Shown in pieces: positions 1 to 8,234 of a DNA stretch of 64,000 bases. Position 1 is the first letter of the stretch; each line of letters opens with the position of its first letter. The translations under genes were made by a program, and so were the position numbers. The stretch lies in the NCBI RefSeq assembly GCF_000342005.1, contig NZ_AOHO01000063.1, positions 124,001 through 188,000 of the forward strand, given 5' to 3'. The notes beneath the pieces were generated by a model. It was not told the origin of the DNA, made no database searches, and saw nothing but the letters and a program-made list of their open reading frames with translations. Origin of the DNA: Amycolatopsis decaplanina DSM 44594. GTDB taxonomy: Bacteria; Actinomycetota; Actinomycetes; Mycobacteriales; Pseudonocardiaceae.

Positions 1-356
1 ACGCCCTGCGCGGGCTTGCAGACGCCCTGCGCGACGAGGTCTCCGACCGCGTTGTCGGTGAGTCCGGTCGTCTTGACCAGATCGCCGACCGGCAACGAGA
101 GCAGTGGCTTCCGGCCCTCGGCGGTCTTGGCCTTCGAATCCAAACCGATCGTCGCGACTTCGGGCGAGCCGAGCGGAGCGGCCGCGTCGAGAACGAGGCC
201 GTTGGAGGACTTCCCGTTCTGCAGCGTCGATCCGCAATCGCCGGAAAGGGTCGGGCTCGGTTCCTCGGCGGCCGTCGCGGTCATCGGGAACGCTAGTCCG
301 GCCGTGACCGAAAGCGCGAAACCCCAAGCCGTGATCCGCCCGGCAGTCTTCCCCAT
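1..356 (-). CDS. Secreted protein of unknown function (N-terminal part)
   Basis: The minus strand is open from an ATG at 356 to the window edge (118 codons seen). The first ~30 residues form a typical signal peptide: basic MGKTAGR, a hydrophobic stretch, then an AxA-type site (TATAA/EEPS). The mature part is Ser/Thr/Asp-rich with two cysteines (SGDCGS and QGVCKP) and no family I recognise. A GGAGG lies about 12 nt upstream of the start. The C-terminus is outside the window. The plus-strand reading frames over this region show no signal peptide or start context and look like shadows. Confidence 0.7.
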   Translation of the reverse strand, partial: MGKTAGRITAWGFALSVTAGLAFPMTATAAEEPSPTLSGDCGSTLQNGKSSNGLVLDAAAPLGSPEVATIGLDSKAKTAEGRKPLLSLPVGDLVKTTGLTDNAVGDLVAQGVCKPAQG

Positions 357-531
357 CGAGTTCGTCCTCCGCCCCTCGAGACCCAACGCGGTTCTAACGG
401 AACGCGCTCACGCTACCCCACGAGCGTGACCATCCGGTCCGCGCCGGGGGAAAACCGGCGAGGGTAATTCCGCCGTCCTCCCCGCCACCACCCTCAACGG
501 AGGAGCTTCGCTCCGCGTAGATTCCTCCAAC

Positions 532-1311
532 ATGAAAATCGGTGCCCATGTCCGCGACGACGATCCGCTGGCCGCGGTCGCCGAACGCGAGGCCGAGGTC
601 CTCCAGTTCTTCCTTTCCGACCCGCAGGGCTGGAAAGCTCCCAAACCCCACCCGCACGGCGAAGCGATCAAAGAATCGCCGGTCGAGGTGTTCATCCACT
701 CGCCGTACCTGATCAATGTGGCGTCGATGAACAACCGCATCCGCATCCCGTCGCGGAAGAACGTCACGCAGCACGCGAACGGCGCCGCCGAAATCGGCGC
801 GAAAGGTCTCGTCGTGCACGGCGGCCACGTCGGTTCCGCGGAAGACGTCGAAGAAGGCCTCGTCAACTGGCGCAAGCTTTTCGAGCGTGAACAGGAAAAG
901 GGCGGCTTCGCCGTGCCGATCCTGATCGAGAACACCGCGGGCGGCGACAACGCGATGACCCGTGACCTCGACACGATCGCCCGGCTCTGGGACAAGGTCG
1001 GCGAATTCGGCGCGGGTTTCTGTTTCGACACCTGCCACGCGTACGCGGCGGGCTGGGATCTGACCGAGGCGGTCAAGAAGGTCAAGGCCATCACCGGACG
1101 GATCGACCTGGTGCACCTCAACAACTCGCGTGACGAGTTCGGTTCCACGCGGGACCGGCACGCCAACGTCGTCGGCGGCGACGGCACGATCGATCCCGAG
1201 GTGCTGGCCGCGGTCGCGGCCGAGGCGGGCGCGCCCGTGGTCGTCGAGACCCCGGCCGACGGTCAGGCCGCTGACATCGCCTACATCCGGGAGCGCGTCG
1301 CCTCCGCCTGA
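532..1311 (+). CDS. nfo: Endonuclease IV (AP endonuclease, deoxyribonuclease IV)
   Basis: Base-excision repair enzyme that cuts the DNA backbone 5' of abasic sites; cytoplasmic, zinc-dependent. The 259-aa protein is a TIM-barrel Nfo of near-normal length. Expected metal ligands are visible in order: His56 (FIHSPY), His96 (VVHGGH), Glu133 (IENTAGG), Asp166 and His169 (FCFDTCHA), His195 (VHLNNS), Asp208 and His210 (TRDRHAN) and Glu241 (VVVETP). ATG start; no strong Shine-Dalgarno, though the preceding 30 nt can fold into short GGAG/CTCC hairpins. It stands alone: the gene before it is divergent and the next begins 136 bp downstream after a large inverted repeat. Confidence 0.93.
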   Translation: MKIGAHVRDDDPLAAVAEREAEVLQFFLSDPQGWKAPKPHPHGEAIKESPVEVFIHSPYLINVASMNNRIRIPSRKNVTQHANGAAEIGAKGLVVHGGHVGSAEDVEEGLVNWRKLFEREQEKGGFAVPILIENTAGGDNAMTRDLDTIARLWDKVGEFGAGFCFDTCHAYAAGWDLTEAVKKVKAITGRIDLVHLNNSRDEFGSTRDRHANVVGGDGTIDPEVLAAVAAEAGAPVVVETPADGQAADIAYIRERVASA

Positions 1312-1321
1312 CGCCCCTCCC

Positions 1322-1397
1322 CGCAATTAGTCACCTACTTGCCCCCGATCGCGTCCCCGCACCGGAAGGCGCCCAGGCAAGTAGGTGACCAATTGCG
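1322..1397. repeat. Dispersed inverted repeat, copy 1 (22-bp arms, 32-nt loop)
   Basis: Arms 1322-1343 (begins CGCAATTAGTCACCTAC) and 1376-1397 are reverse complements except for one base. The 32-nt loop is GC-rich and unrelated to the loop of copy 2 at 43741-43815, whose arms are the same sequence. It sits 11 bp after nfo. There is no U-tract, so a simple intrinsic terminator is unlikely to be the whole story; a REP-like or protein-bound palindrome is possible. Confidence 0.85.
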
Positions 1398-1447
1398 TCA
1401 GTCGTGGTGCTTGACCCTCTCGCCACGGGAGGGTCGAGCCTGGTCGC

Positions 1448-1783
1448 ATGAAGAATCGGACCGTGTACCGGGCGGAGGACGGCGAGCACGTCGGTTACGT
1501 CGTCCCCGCGCCGGAAACCCGTTGGCAGGCACTGACCGTTTTCGGCTACCCGCTCGGCGGGCCCGCCGCTTTCGACGACTCCGTCGCGTTGCTGGAGGCC
1601 GAGGGGCTGGCCGTTCTCGCCGAGCGCTGGGCGGTCAAACACGGCGAGGACTGGTTCAGCTGCCGTCTGGTCGAAACCTCACCCGAAGCCGTCGTCGTGT
1701 GGATCGACGACTTCGGGGCCGAGGACTTCGGCAAGCACGTCAGGCTGGAGCGTCCTGGGCCTGAGGTGTTGAAGCGCGTTTGA
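1448..1783 (+). CDS. Small protein of unknown function
   Basis: 111 aa, soluble, acidic, with no signal peptide or membrane segment. The sequence looks like a compact alpha/beta domain (VGYVVPAPETRWQALTVFG near the N-terminus, a WIDDFG motif near residue 87). I do not recognise a family. ATG start without a clear Shine-Dalgarno. Its last 44 bp overlap the end of the convergent glycosyltransferase gene, which is unusual but tolerated. Third-position GC is high, supporting coding. Confidence 0.6.
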   Translation: MKNRTVYRAEDGEHVGYVVPAPETRWQALTVFGYPLGGPAAFDDSVALLEAEGLAVLAERWAVKHGEDWFSCRLVETSPEAVVVWIDDFGAEDFGKHVRLERPGPEVLKRV

Positions 1784-3287
1784 CCGTGCGTACATCGGGG
1801 GCGCCGTCGAGGAAACCGCCGATCGGATCGTCGTCCCCGGCGAGGCGGACCGGGTCTGTGCGCGGCTGGTGGATGTCGCGGATCACCAGCGCGCACAGGC
1901 CGATCACCGCCAGGTCGCGGACCACGACGGTGCCGAGGAACCAGTCTTCGGGCAGGCCTTTGTTGTCGACGCCGAGGTAGTACATCATCCGCGGCGCCCA
2001 CACCAGCGCGTCGAGGACCATCCAGCCGAGCAGCAATCGCCAGCGCGGGATCGCGAGCACCGCCAGCGGCACCAGCCACAGTGAGTACTGCGGGCTCCAC
2101 ACCTTGTTGGTCAGCAGGAACGCGGCGACCACGAGGAAGGCCAGCTGGCCGAGCCGCGGACGGCGCGGTGCCTTCAGCGTGACGTACCCGATGCCGGCGC
2201 AGGCGGCGAGGAACAGCACCGCGACGACGGCGTTGAGCACGACCGGTGTCTGGCCCGTGGCGAGTTTCCCGTCGAAACCGGCCCAGCCGGACAGGTGGGA
2301 GATCACGTTGTAGACCGAGTCCGGGTCCATCGGGCGCACCGTGTTGAGCCGGAAGAACTCCCACCAGCCGGTCGGCGCGGCGAGCGCGAACGGGACGTTG
2401 ACCACCACGAACGTCGCCACGGCGAGTCCGGCGGTGAGCGCCCACTGTTTGACCTTGCCCGCGCGCAGGCACAGGAAGAACAGCGGGATGAGCAGGAGCA
2501 GCGGATACAGCTTCGCCGCCGCGCCGAGGCCGAGCAGGAAGCCCGCGACCTCGGGCCTTCGCCGGGCCCACGCGAGCAGCGCGGTCGCGGTGAACGCGGT
2601 CGCGATGGCGTCGAAGTTGGTGAAGACGTGTACCAGCGCCAGCGGCGAGATCGCCACCAGCACCGCGTCCCACGGACGGCGTTTCAGCGATCGGCCGGTC
2701 GCCCACACCGTGACGAGCCAGGCCAGGGCGAGCCAGAGCGCCGAGATGTCGAAGTAGACGGCGACCGGGAGCGCGCCGGGCAGCCAGCCCGATTCCGCGA
2801 CCGAGAGCCAGGCTTCGGTGAGCTTCGCGTTGATCCACTGGAACAGCCCGGTCGCGACCGGGTACTCCATGTACCGCGTCGTCTCCTTCGCCGTGCCCGC
2901 GTCCTCGGTCCACGAAGTCACGTACGGGAAGGTGTCCGGATCGTTCAGCCTCTCGGAGCTGTAGAGCGGGATGATGTCCGAGTAGCACATCGCGACGAAC
3001 GGGCGGCCCGCCCGCCAGTCGAGCTGGTGGGTCCCGGAGTCGTCGGTGTACTGCTGGATGCAGGATGCCTTGCCGAACCACGAGAGCAGCAGCGCGAGGC
3101 AGGCCAGCAGCAGCCCGACCCGCTGCGGTGACCAGAACCAGTGCCGCCCCACGGCCGCGTGCTCGCCGAGCGGCCCGCCGATCGGCCGGGAGGCCGCGGC
3201 CACGAGCGGTTCGTTCCAGCTCGGGATGACCCGCTCGCCGGGGGTGAGGGAGAGCGGCGCCTCGGGCTGGGTCGTCTGGTCGGACAC
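1740..3287 (-). CDS. Polytopic membrane glycosyltransferase, GT87-like (DUF2029)
   Basis: About 515 aa with roughly ten hydrophobic helices, beginning with LLLACLALLLSWFG. An aromatic/acidic extracytoplasmic loop follows the first helix and a charged cytoplasmic tail ends the protein. This layout and the YPVATGLFQW, FDAIAT and KLYPLLLL motifs fit the GT87/DUF2029 polyprenyl-phosphate-mannose-dependent transferases of actinobacteria, which build lipoglycans or cell-wall glycans. The exact acceptor is not inferable. Start taken as GTG at 3287, 18 bp after the ROK gene; longer upstream frames run into that gene. Probably co-transcribed with the ROK gene. Confidence 0.75.
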   Translation of the reverse strand: MSDQTTQPEAPLSLTPGERVIPSWNEPLVAAASRPIGGPLGEHAAVGRHWFWSPQRVGLLLACLALLLSWFGKASCIQQYTDDSGTHQLDWRAGRPFVAMCYSDIIPLYSSERLNDPDTFPYVTSWTEDAGTAKETTRYMEYPVATGLFQWINAKLTEAWLSVAESGWLPGALPVAVYFDISALWLALAWLVTVWATGRSLKRRPWDAVLVAISPLALVHVFTNFDAIATAFTATALLAWARRRPEVAGFLLGLGAAAKLYPLLLLIPLFFLCLRAGKVKQWALTAGLAVATFVVVNVPFALAAPTGWWEFFRLNTVRPMDPDSVYNVISHLSGWAGFDGKLATGQTPVVLNAVVAVLFLAACAGIGYVTLKAPRRPRLGQLAFLVVAAFLLTNKVWSPQYSLWLVPLAVLAIPRWRLLLGWMVLDALVWAPRMMYYLGVDNKGLPEDWFLGTVVVRDLAVIGLCALVIRDIHQPRTDPVRLAGDDDPIGGFLDGAPDVRTVKRASTPQAQDAPA

Positions 3288-3304
3288 GTGGCGGATGTTA
3301 GCGC

Positions 3305-4402
3305 TTAACCGGGTGACCATCCGGTGATGTCGCCGCTGTCGTAGAACCCGGCCAGCACTTCGGCCGCCGCGCCGAACGCGACGACGTCGTCGCCCATCTC
3401 GTCGAGATCGACCTGGATCCGTTGCCAGTGCGGCAAAGGCAGCAGTTCCCGCAGTCGCGCGGCGACGGTGTCGCGGTACACCTCGGGTTCCGCGCGGACC
3501 GCACGCCCGGTCAGTACGACACGCTCGAGGTCGAGGACCTGGACGAGGTCGGCGAGGCCGATCCCCAGCAGGCCTGCCGCCTCTTCCGTGGTCGCCGCCG
3601 CGTTGTGCAGCACCTCGACGCAGCCACGGCGGCCGCACGCGCAGCGCGGTCCGTCGAAGGCGAGCGTCGTGTGCCCGAATTCGCCCGCGTTGGTCCGCGG
3701 CCCGCGGTACAGCCTGCCGTCGATCAGCAGGCCGACGCCGATCCCGGTACCGACGAGCACGACGGCGGTCGCGGCCCGGTCGCCCTCCGGCCAGTGCTGG
3801 GCGAAGGCGGCGGCGTTGGTGTTCTTGTCGAGCCGCACGGGCAGCCCGGTGCGTTTCGCGAGCAGTTCGCGCAAGGGGACGTGGTGCCAGCCCGGCATGT
3901 TCGTGGCGTCCCGGACCACTCCTTCGAGGTGATCGAGCGGGCCGACGCTGCCGACGCCGAGGCCGAGGACACGTTCACGTTCGACACCGTCGAGTAGCGC
4001 TTCGGTCGCTTCGCCGAGGGCGGCGACGGCCTGGCCGGGGGTGAATCCCGGGGACAGCGGCCCGCCGCGCGACGCGATGATCTTCCCGGTCAGGCCGGTC
4101 ATGACCACCCGGAAGGAGTCCCGGTCGAGCTGGGCACCGAGTGCGTGCCGGGCGTCCGCGCGGACGCGCAGCAGGGTGCGCGGTTTGCCGACGCCGGACG
4201 CGGGCTGGCGTTCCTCGTCCAGCAGGCCGGCTTCGAGCAGTTCGGGGACGATCTTCGAGACGGCCTGCTGGGTGAGCCGGGTGCGTTCGGCGAGTTCGAC
4301 GCGGCTGAGGCCGCCCGCGCGCAGGATGTGCGTGAGCAGCAGTGTCCGATTGTGCTGGCGCAGGCCGCGCAGATTGACCCCGGTCTCCGGCATAGCGCGC
4401 AT
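3305..4402 (-). CDS. ROK-family transcriptional regulator (NagC/XylR type)
   Basis: 365 aa: an N-terminal winged HTH (about residues 10-75, LSRVELAERTRLTQQAVSKI) followed by a ROK sugar-kinase-like domain. The ROK signature is present: GVGSVGPLD, LVGTGIGVGLLIDG, GEFGHTTL and the zinc motif CACGRRGCVE. Such proteins are sugar-responsive repressors. The effector is unknown. It is divergent from the oxidoreductase at 4449 with only 46 bp between them, so it probably controls that gene and itself. A second ATG four codons in is an alternative start. Confidence 0.85.
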   Translation of the reverse strand: MRAMPETGVNLRGLRQHNRTLLLTHILRAGGLSRVELAERTRLTQQAVSKIVPELLEAGLLDEERQPASGVGKPRTLLRVRADARHALGAQLDRDSFRVVMTGLTGKIIASRGGPLSPGFTPGQAVAALGEATEALLDGVERERVLGLGVGSVGPLDHLEGVVRDATNMPGWHHVPLRELLAKRTGLPVRLDKNTNAAAFAQHWPEGDRAATAVVLVGTGIGVGLLIDGRLYRGPRTNAGEFGHTTLAFDGPRCACGRRGCVEVLHNAAATTEEAAGLLGIGLADLVQVLDLERVVLTGRAVRAEPEVYRDTVAARLRELLPLPHWQRIQVDLDEMGDDVVAFGAAAEVLAGFYDSGDITGWSPG

Positions 4403-4448
4403 CCTGCCATGGCTGGCTGATTACGCAACACTGTTGTTTAATGGGACC
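4403..4448. promoter_or_regulatory. Divergent promoter with candidate ROK operator
   Basis: This 46-bp gap must hold both promoters. It contains a perfect interrupted palindrome CAACA-C-TGTTG at 4426-4436 inside an AT-rich stretch (TTACGCAACACTGTTGTTTA), a plausible repressor site. Inference only. Confidence 0.45.
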
Positions 4449-5498
4449 ATGGCTGACTTGCGAGTGGGGATCTTCGGATACGGCACCGGCGGACGCGTCT
4501 TCCACGCTCCGCTGGTCGACGCGACACCCGGGCTGACCCCGGCCGCCATCGTCACCTCGAATCCGGACCGGGTCGGGCAGGCCAGTGCCGACTATCCGGC
4601 CGCCGACGTGCTGCCGGACGCGGACGCGTTGTTCGCGAAGGCCGGCGAACTGGACCTCGTCGTCATCAGCACGCCGAACCGCACGCACGTCCCGCTCGCG
4701 CTTCGGGCGATCGAGGCAGGCCTGCCCGTCGTCGTCGACAAGCCCTTCGCGCCGACAGCGGCCGAAGCGGCCAAGGTCGTCGAAGCTGCGAAGGCCAAGG
4801 GCGTCGGACTGACGGTGTTCCAGAACCGCCGGTTCGACTCGGACTTCCTCACCGTCCGGAAGGTCCTCGACGCGGGCCGCCTCGGCGACGTCTTCCGCTT
4901 CGAGTCACGCTACGACCGCTGGGTGCCGAAGCCGCGCGACAACTGGCGTGAGTTCGGCGACCCCGCCGAAGCGGGCGGGCTCCTCTACGACCTCGGCGCG
5001 CACATCGTCGACCAGGCGCTGCAGCTGTTCGGCCCCGTCGTCGAGGTCTACGCGGAGGTCGACAGGCGCCGCGCCGGGGTGTCGGTCGACGACGACGCCT
5101 TCGTCGCCCTCCATCACGCCAACGGTGTGCGCTCGCACCTGTGGGCGTCCGCGCTCGCGGGCACGCGGAACCCGCGATTCCGCGTGCTCGGAGACAAGGC
5201 GACCTTCACGAAGTACGGCCTCGACGTCCAGGAGCCGCAGATCAAGGACGGGCTGCGGCCCGGCGACCCCGGCTGGGCCGTCGAGCCGCCGTCGGACGCC
5301 GGTGTGCTCGGCGTGAACGACGACGTCGAAACCGTGCCCACCGAGGTCGGCCGCTACGAGGACTTCTACGCGCAGGTGCGCGACGCGCTGCTCGGCAAGG
5401 GTGATTTCCCGGTCGATCCCGCCTCCGCCGTCGAGGCGCTCCGGGTCATCGAAGCCGCTCACCTTTCGGGTGCCGAACGGCGCGTCGTCACCCTCTGA
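4449..5498 (+). CDS. Gfo/Idh/MocA-family NAD(P)-dependent oxidoreductase
   Basis: 349 aa. The N-terminal Rossmann fold is visible (RVGIFGYGTGGRVFHAPL) and the family EKP-like motif appears as VVDKPFAPTAAEA around residue 100. Further on are NRRFDSDF, typical of the second domain, and GGLLYDLGAHIVDQAL with the putative catalytic His. Members oxidise or reduce sugars, inositols and related polyols; the substrate is unknown. ATG at 4449 chosen because the Rossmann strand follows at once. Divergent from a ROK regulator, which suggests a sugar-inducible function. Confidence 0.85.
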   Translation: MADLRVGIFGYGTGGRVFHAPLVDATPGLTPAAIVTSNPDRVGQASADYPAADVLPDADALFAKAGELDLVVISTPNRTHVPLALRAIEAGLPVVVDKPFAPTAAEAAKVVEAAKAKGVGLTVFQNRRFDSDFLTVRKVLDAGRLGDVFRFESRYDRWVPKPRDNWREFGDPAEAGGLLYDLGAHIVDQALQLFGPVVEVYAEVDRRRAGVSVDDDAFVALHHANGVRSHLWASALAGTRNPRFRVLGDKATFTKYGLDVQEPQIKDGLRPGDPGWAVEPPSDAGVLGVNDDVETVPTEVGRYEDFYAQVRDALLGKGDFPVDPASAVEALRVIEAAHLSGAERRVVTL

Positions 5499-5505
5499 CC
5501 TGGGG

Positions 5506-5553
5506 CTGAAGGGGGCTTTCCCCTCATCAGACGAAGCGAAAGGGCCCTTTCAG
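5506..5553. terminator. Likely bidirectional terminator between convergent genes
   Basis: 5506-5520 (CTGAAGGGGGCTTTC) pairs imperfectly with 5538-5553 (GAAAGGGCCCTTTCAG); the right arm also contains a perfect 14-bp palindrome. It lies between the convergent oxidoreductase and PBP genes. Confidence 0.5.
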
Positions 5554-5562
5554 CTCACGGAG

Positions 5563-8073
5563 CTATCCGCTGGCGCCTCTGCCCCCGCCACCTCGGCCAG
5601 GACCGTTACCGCCCGCTTCGCCGTTGTTCTCACTCGACGACGGCGGGTTCTTCGAGCTCGACGGCGGGTCCTCTTCGTTCTGCGAAGACGACGAGCCGGT
5701 CGACGGACCCGTGGACGGTGTGCCGGTCTCGTTCCCGTCGTCGTTCTCGTCCGGCGGGGTCTGCGTCGACGGGACGGTGTTGTTGTCGTCCCCGCCGATG
5801 ATCTTGACCTTGTCGAAGCGCTCCCCCGGCTTGCCGTTCAGGTACAGCGAGAGGAACTTCTGCCAGATCGGCCCCGCGATCGTCGAACCGAAGATCGCCT
5901 TGCCGTTCTTGCCCTTCAGCGCCTTGTCGCCGTCGCCGCCGACCCACACCGAGACGGAGATCGACGGCGTGTAGCCGACCATCCAGGTCTGCGAGTTGGA
6001 GTCCTTCGCCGACGCGGGCTCGCCCGAGCGGTAGGTGTGCTGCTGGGTTCCCGTCTTGCCCGCGCATTCGTGGCCGTTGGGGCACTTGAGCTTCGAGAAC
6101 GGGATGACGCCCTTGAGCGACTCGGTGACGTTGCCGGCGATCTGCTTGCTCTTGTCGGCGTCGTCGGAGAAGGCCGGTTTCGCCTCCTCCGGGGCCGAGT
6201 ACGCGGCCTCGTCCTGCGAGTTGGTCACCTTGACGATGAAGTGCTTGTCCCGCCGCTGGCCCTCGGCCGCGAAGGTCGCGTACGCGGCGGCCATGTCCTC
6301 CGGGCTGATGACCGTCTTGCCACCGCCGAGCGCGATGTTGTAGTCACCGGTGAACAGTTCGGCGGTGCCGTCGGGGGCGGTCTTGACCCCGGCGTCCTTG
6401 GCCGCCTGCGCCACGGGCCCGGTCTTGGTGACGTTGGCGACCATGTCGTAGAAGACCGTGTTCGCCGAGCGCTGCATCGCCTCGGACACCGTGCACTGCT
6501 GAGAGCAGGTGCTGCCGGGACCGGCGTTCCGGATCGTCTGTTTCCCGAACTGCCGGTTGTTGGACCCGTCGAACGTCGAATTGATGCCGCCCTTGCCCAG
6601 TTGCAGGTACGCGGTGAGGTCGAACGGCTTCATCGAGGACCCGGGGTTCTGCGGCGTGGTCGCCCAGTCGCGGCCCTTGAGGTCCTGGCCGTTGGGTCCC
6701 TTCACGATGGTCGGACCGCCGTAGTACGCCTTCACCCCGCCGGTCTTGGGGTCGACCGCGACGAGCGCGTTGAGCAGGTTCTCGTCGGTCTGACCCTTCA
6801 TCCCGTCGGCGACCGCCTGCTCGGCCGCGGCCTGCGCCTTCGGGTCGATGGTCGTGTAGACCTTGTAGCCGCCCGTGTAATAGACGTCGTCGGTGATGCC
6901 GTTCGCGGCCAGTTCTTCCTTGACCTTGTCGCGGATGAACGGGTTCACCACGCCGGCCTGCTGCTTGTCGGCCTGCGGGATCGGCGTCGGGAACTGCAGG
7001 TTCGCGCGGTCCGCGGCGGACAGGAAATTGTTCTGCACCATGCGGTTCAGCGCGACGTTCCAGCGTTCGTTCGCGACCTTCGGGTTCTCCGAACGGCCCG
7101 GCTGCTGGATGAGCCCCGCGAGAAGTGCCGCCTCCGACGCGTTCAACTCACCGGCGGGCTTGCCGAAGAACGACTGCGCGGCCGATTCGATCCCATACGC
7201 GCCGCGTCCGAAGTAGATGATGTTCAGGTACGCCGAGATGATGTCCTTCTTCTCGTACGTCTGGTTCATCTTGAAGGACTTGGCGAGCTCGGTCCATTTA
7301 CGGGCGAGCGACGATTCGTCGTCCCCGCTGGCGACCTTGATGTACTGCTGGGAGATGGTCGAACCACCGCCCTTGCCCGCGGTCACCTGGTTGTAGACCG
7401 CGCGCAGGATGCCGCCGATGTCGAAACCGGAGTTGGTCTCGAAGGAGGCGTCCTCGGTGGCGATCACGGCCTTCTTGACGATGTCCGGGATCTGTTCCGG
7501 CGTCAGGATCTGCCGGTTGCCGCCCTTGGGGACGTCCTTGCCCATCTCGGTGTTGTCGGCGTAGTAGTACGTCACCGCCTGGCCCTGCGTGGCCGCGACG
7601 GCCTGCGGCGACGGCACGTCGACGCTGAAGTAGGTGATCACGAACGCGATCGCCGGGATGACGACGAACAGGCAGAACAGCGCGAGCAGCACCCGGCGGA
7701 TGCGTCTCCACCGGCGCTTCTTGCGCTGCGCCGGGGTGAGGATCGGCTTCCCGTTCTCGTCGGTCTCAGGGCCGTACTGCTCGTCTTCGTACGGCTCGTC
7801 GTAGCCGCGATCAGTGGTTCCGTTGTGCTCGTGATGCGTGATGAGGTCCGGCTCGTGCTGTGGCGCGACCCGCGGTCGCTGCGGACGCTGCGGCGGCGGC
7901 TGCTGCTGGGGCGGGCCCTGCCGTTGCCACGGCGCCTGACCGGGACCCTGTCGCTGCCCGTATCCCGGGGGCGGTCCTCCGGCGGGGCGGCGGGGCGGTC
8001 CGGCCGGGCGTTGCGGACGACGTGCGGGGTCAGGGTCCTGACCTGGCCATCCGCCGTGGGGATCGTCGTTCAC
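5563..8073 (-). CDS. Bifunctional class A penicillin-binding protein (copy 1)
   Basis: Peptidoglycan glycosyltransferase/transpeptidase, about 836 aa. Order: Pro/Gln/Arg-rich cytoplasmic tail (1-120), one membrane helix (about 124-148), GT51 domain with ATEDASF (about 206) and GGSTISQQY (about 241), transpeptidase with SSMK (about 478), SAN (about 535) and KTGT (about 672), and a Ser/Gly/Asn-rich extracellular tail. Start set at GTG 8073 because GGAGG lies 8 nt upstream and the protein then begins VNDDPHGGWPGQ, matching the start of the paralogue at 11057. It follows that paralogue in tandem behind a strong terminator, so it probably has its own promoter in 8074-8175. Confidence 0.92.
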   Translation of the reverse strand: MNDDPHGGWPGQDPDPARRPQRPAGPPRRPAGGPPPGYGQRQGPGQAPWQRQGPPQQQPPPQRPQRPRVAPQHEPDLITHHEHNGTTDRGYDEPYEDEQYGPETDENGKPILTPAQRKKRRWRRIRRVLLALFCLFVVIPAIAFVITYFSVDVPSPQAVAATQGQAVTYYYADNTEMGKDVPKGGNRQILTPEQIPDIVKKAVIATEDASFETNSGFDIGGILRAVYNQVTAGKGGGSTISQQYIKVASGDDESSLARKWTELAKSFKMNQTYEKKDIISAYLNIIYFGRGAYGIESAAQSFFGKPAGELNASEAALLAGLIQQPGRSENPKVANERWNVALNRMVQNNFLSAADRANLQFPTPIPQADKQQAGVVNPFIRDKVKEELAANGITDDVYYTGGYKVYTTIDPKAQAAAEQAVADGMKGQTDENLLNALVAVDPKTGGVKAYYGGPTIVKGPNGQDLKGRDWATTPQNPGSSMKPFDLTAYLQLGKGGINSTFDGSNNRQFGKQTIRNAGPGSTCSQQCTVSEAMQRSANTVFYDMVANVTKTGPVAQAAKDAGVKTAPDGTAELFTGDYNIALGGGKTVISPEDMAAAYATFAAEGQRRDKHFIVKVTNSQDEAAYSAPEEAKPAFSDDADKSKQIAGNVTESLKGVIPFSKLKCPNGHECAGKTGTQQHTYRSGEPASAKDSNSQTWMVGYTPSISVSVWVGGDGDKALKGKNGKAIFGSTIAGPIWQKFLSLYLNGKPGERFDKVKIIGGDDNNTVPSTQTPPDENDDGNETGTPSTGPSTGSSSSQNEEDPPSSSKNPPSSSENNGEAGGNGPGRGGGGRGASG

Positions 8074-8175
8074 TGGGACGTCCTCCGAACCTTTCGTGGG
8101 CGAGCGCGGTCCTGCGGTCGCAGGTCTCCTTCTACTTGAGACGTATCGGATCGGTTCAGGTTCACCGATGCGACG

Positions 8176-8210
8176 AAAAAAAGGTGCGCCGGGCACCCGC
8201 CCGGCACACC
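8176..8210 (-). terminator. Intrinsic terminator of PBP copy 2
   Basis: On the minus strand a 12-bp GC-rich stem (8183-8210, one mismatch, very short loop) is followed directly by seven T residues (8182-8176): a textbook Rho-independent terminator just after the gene at 8235-11057. Confidence 0.88.
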
Positions 8211-8234
8211 TTCTTCACGCGTTCAGCCCGATCA

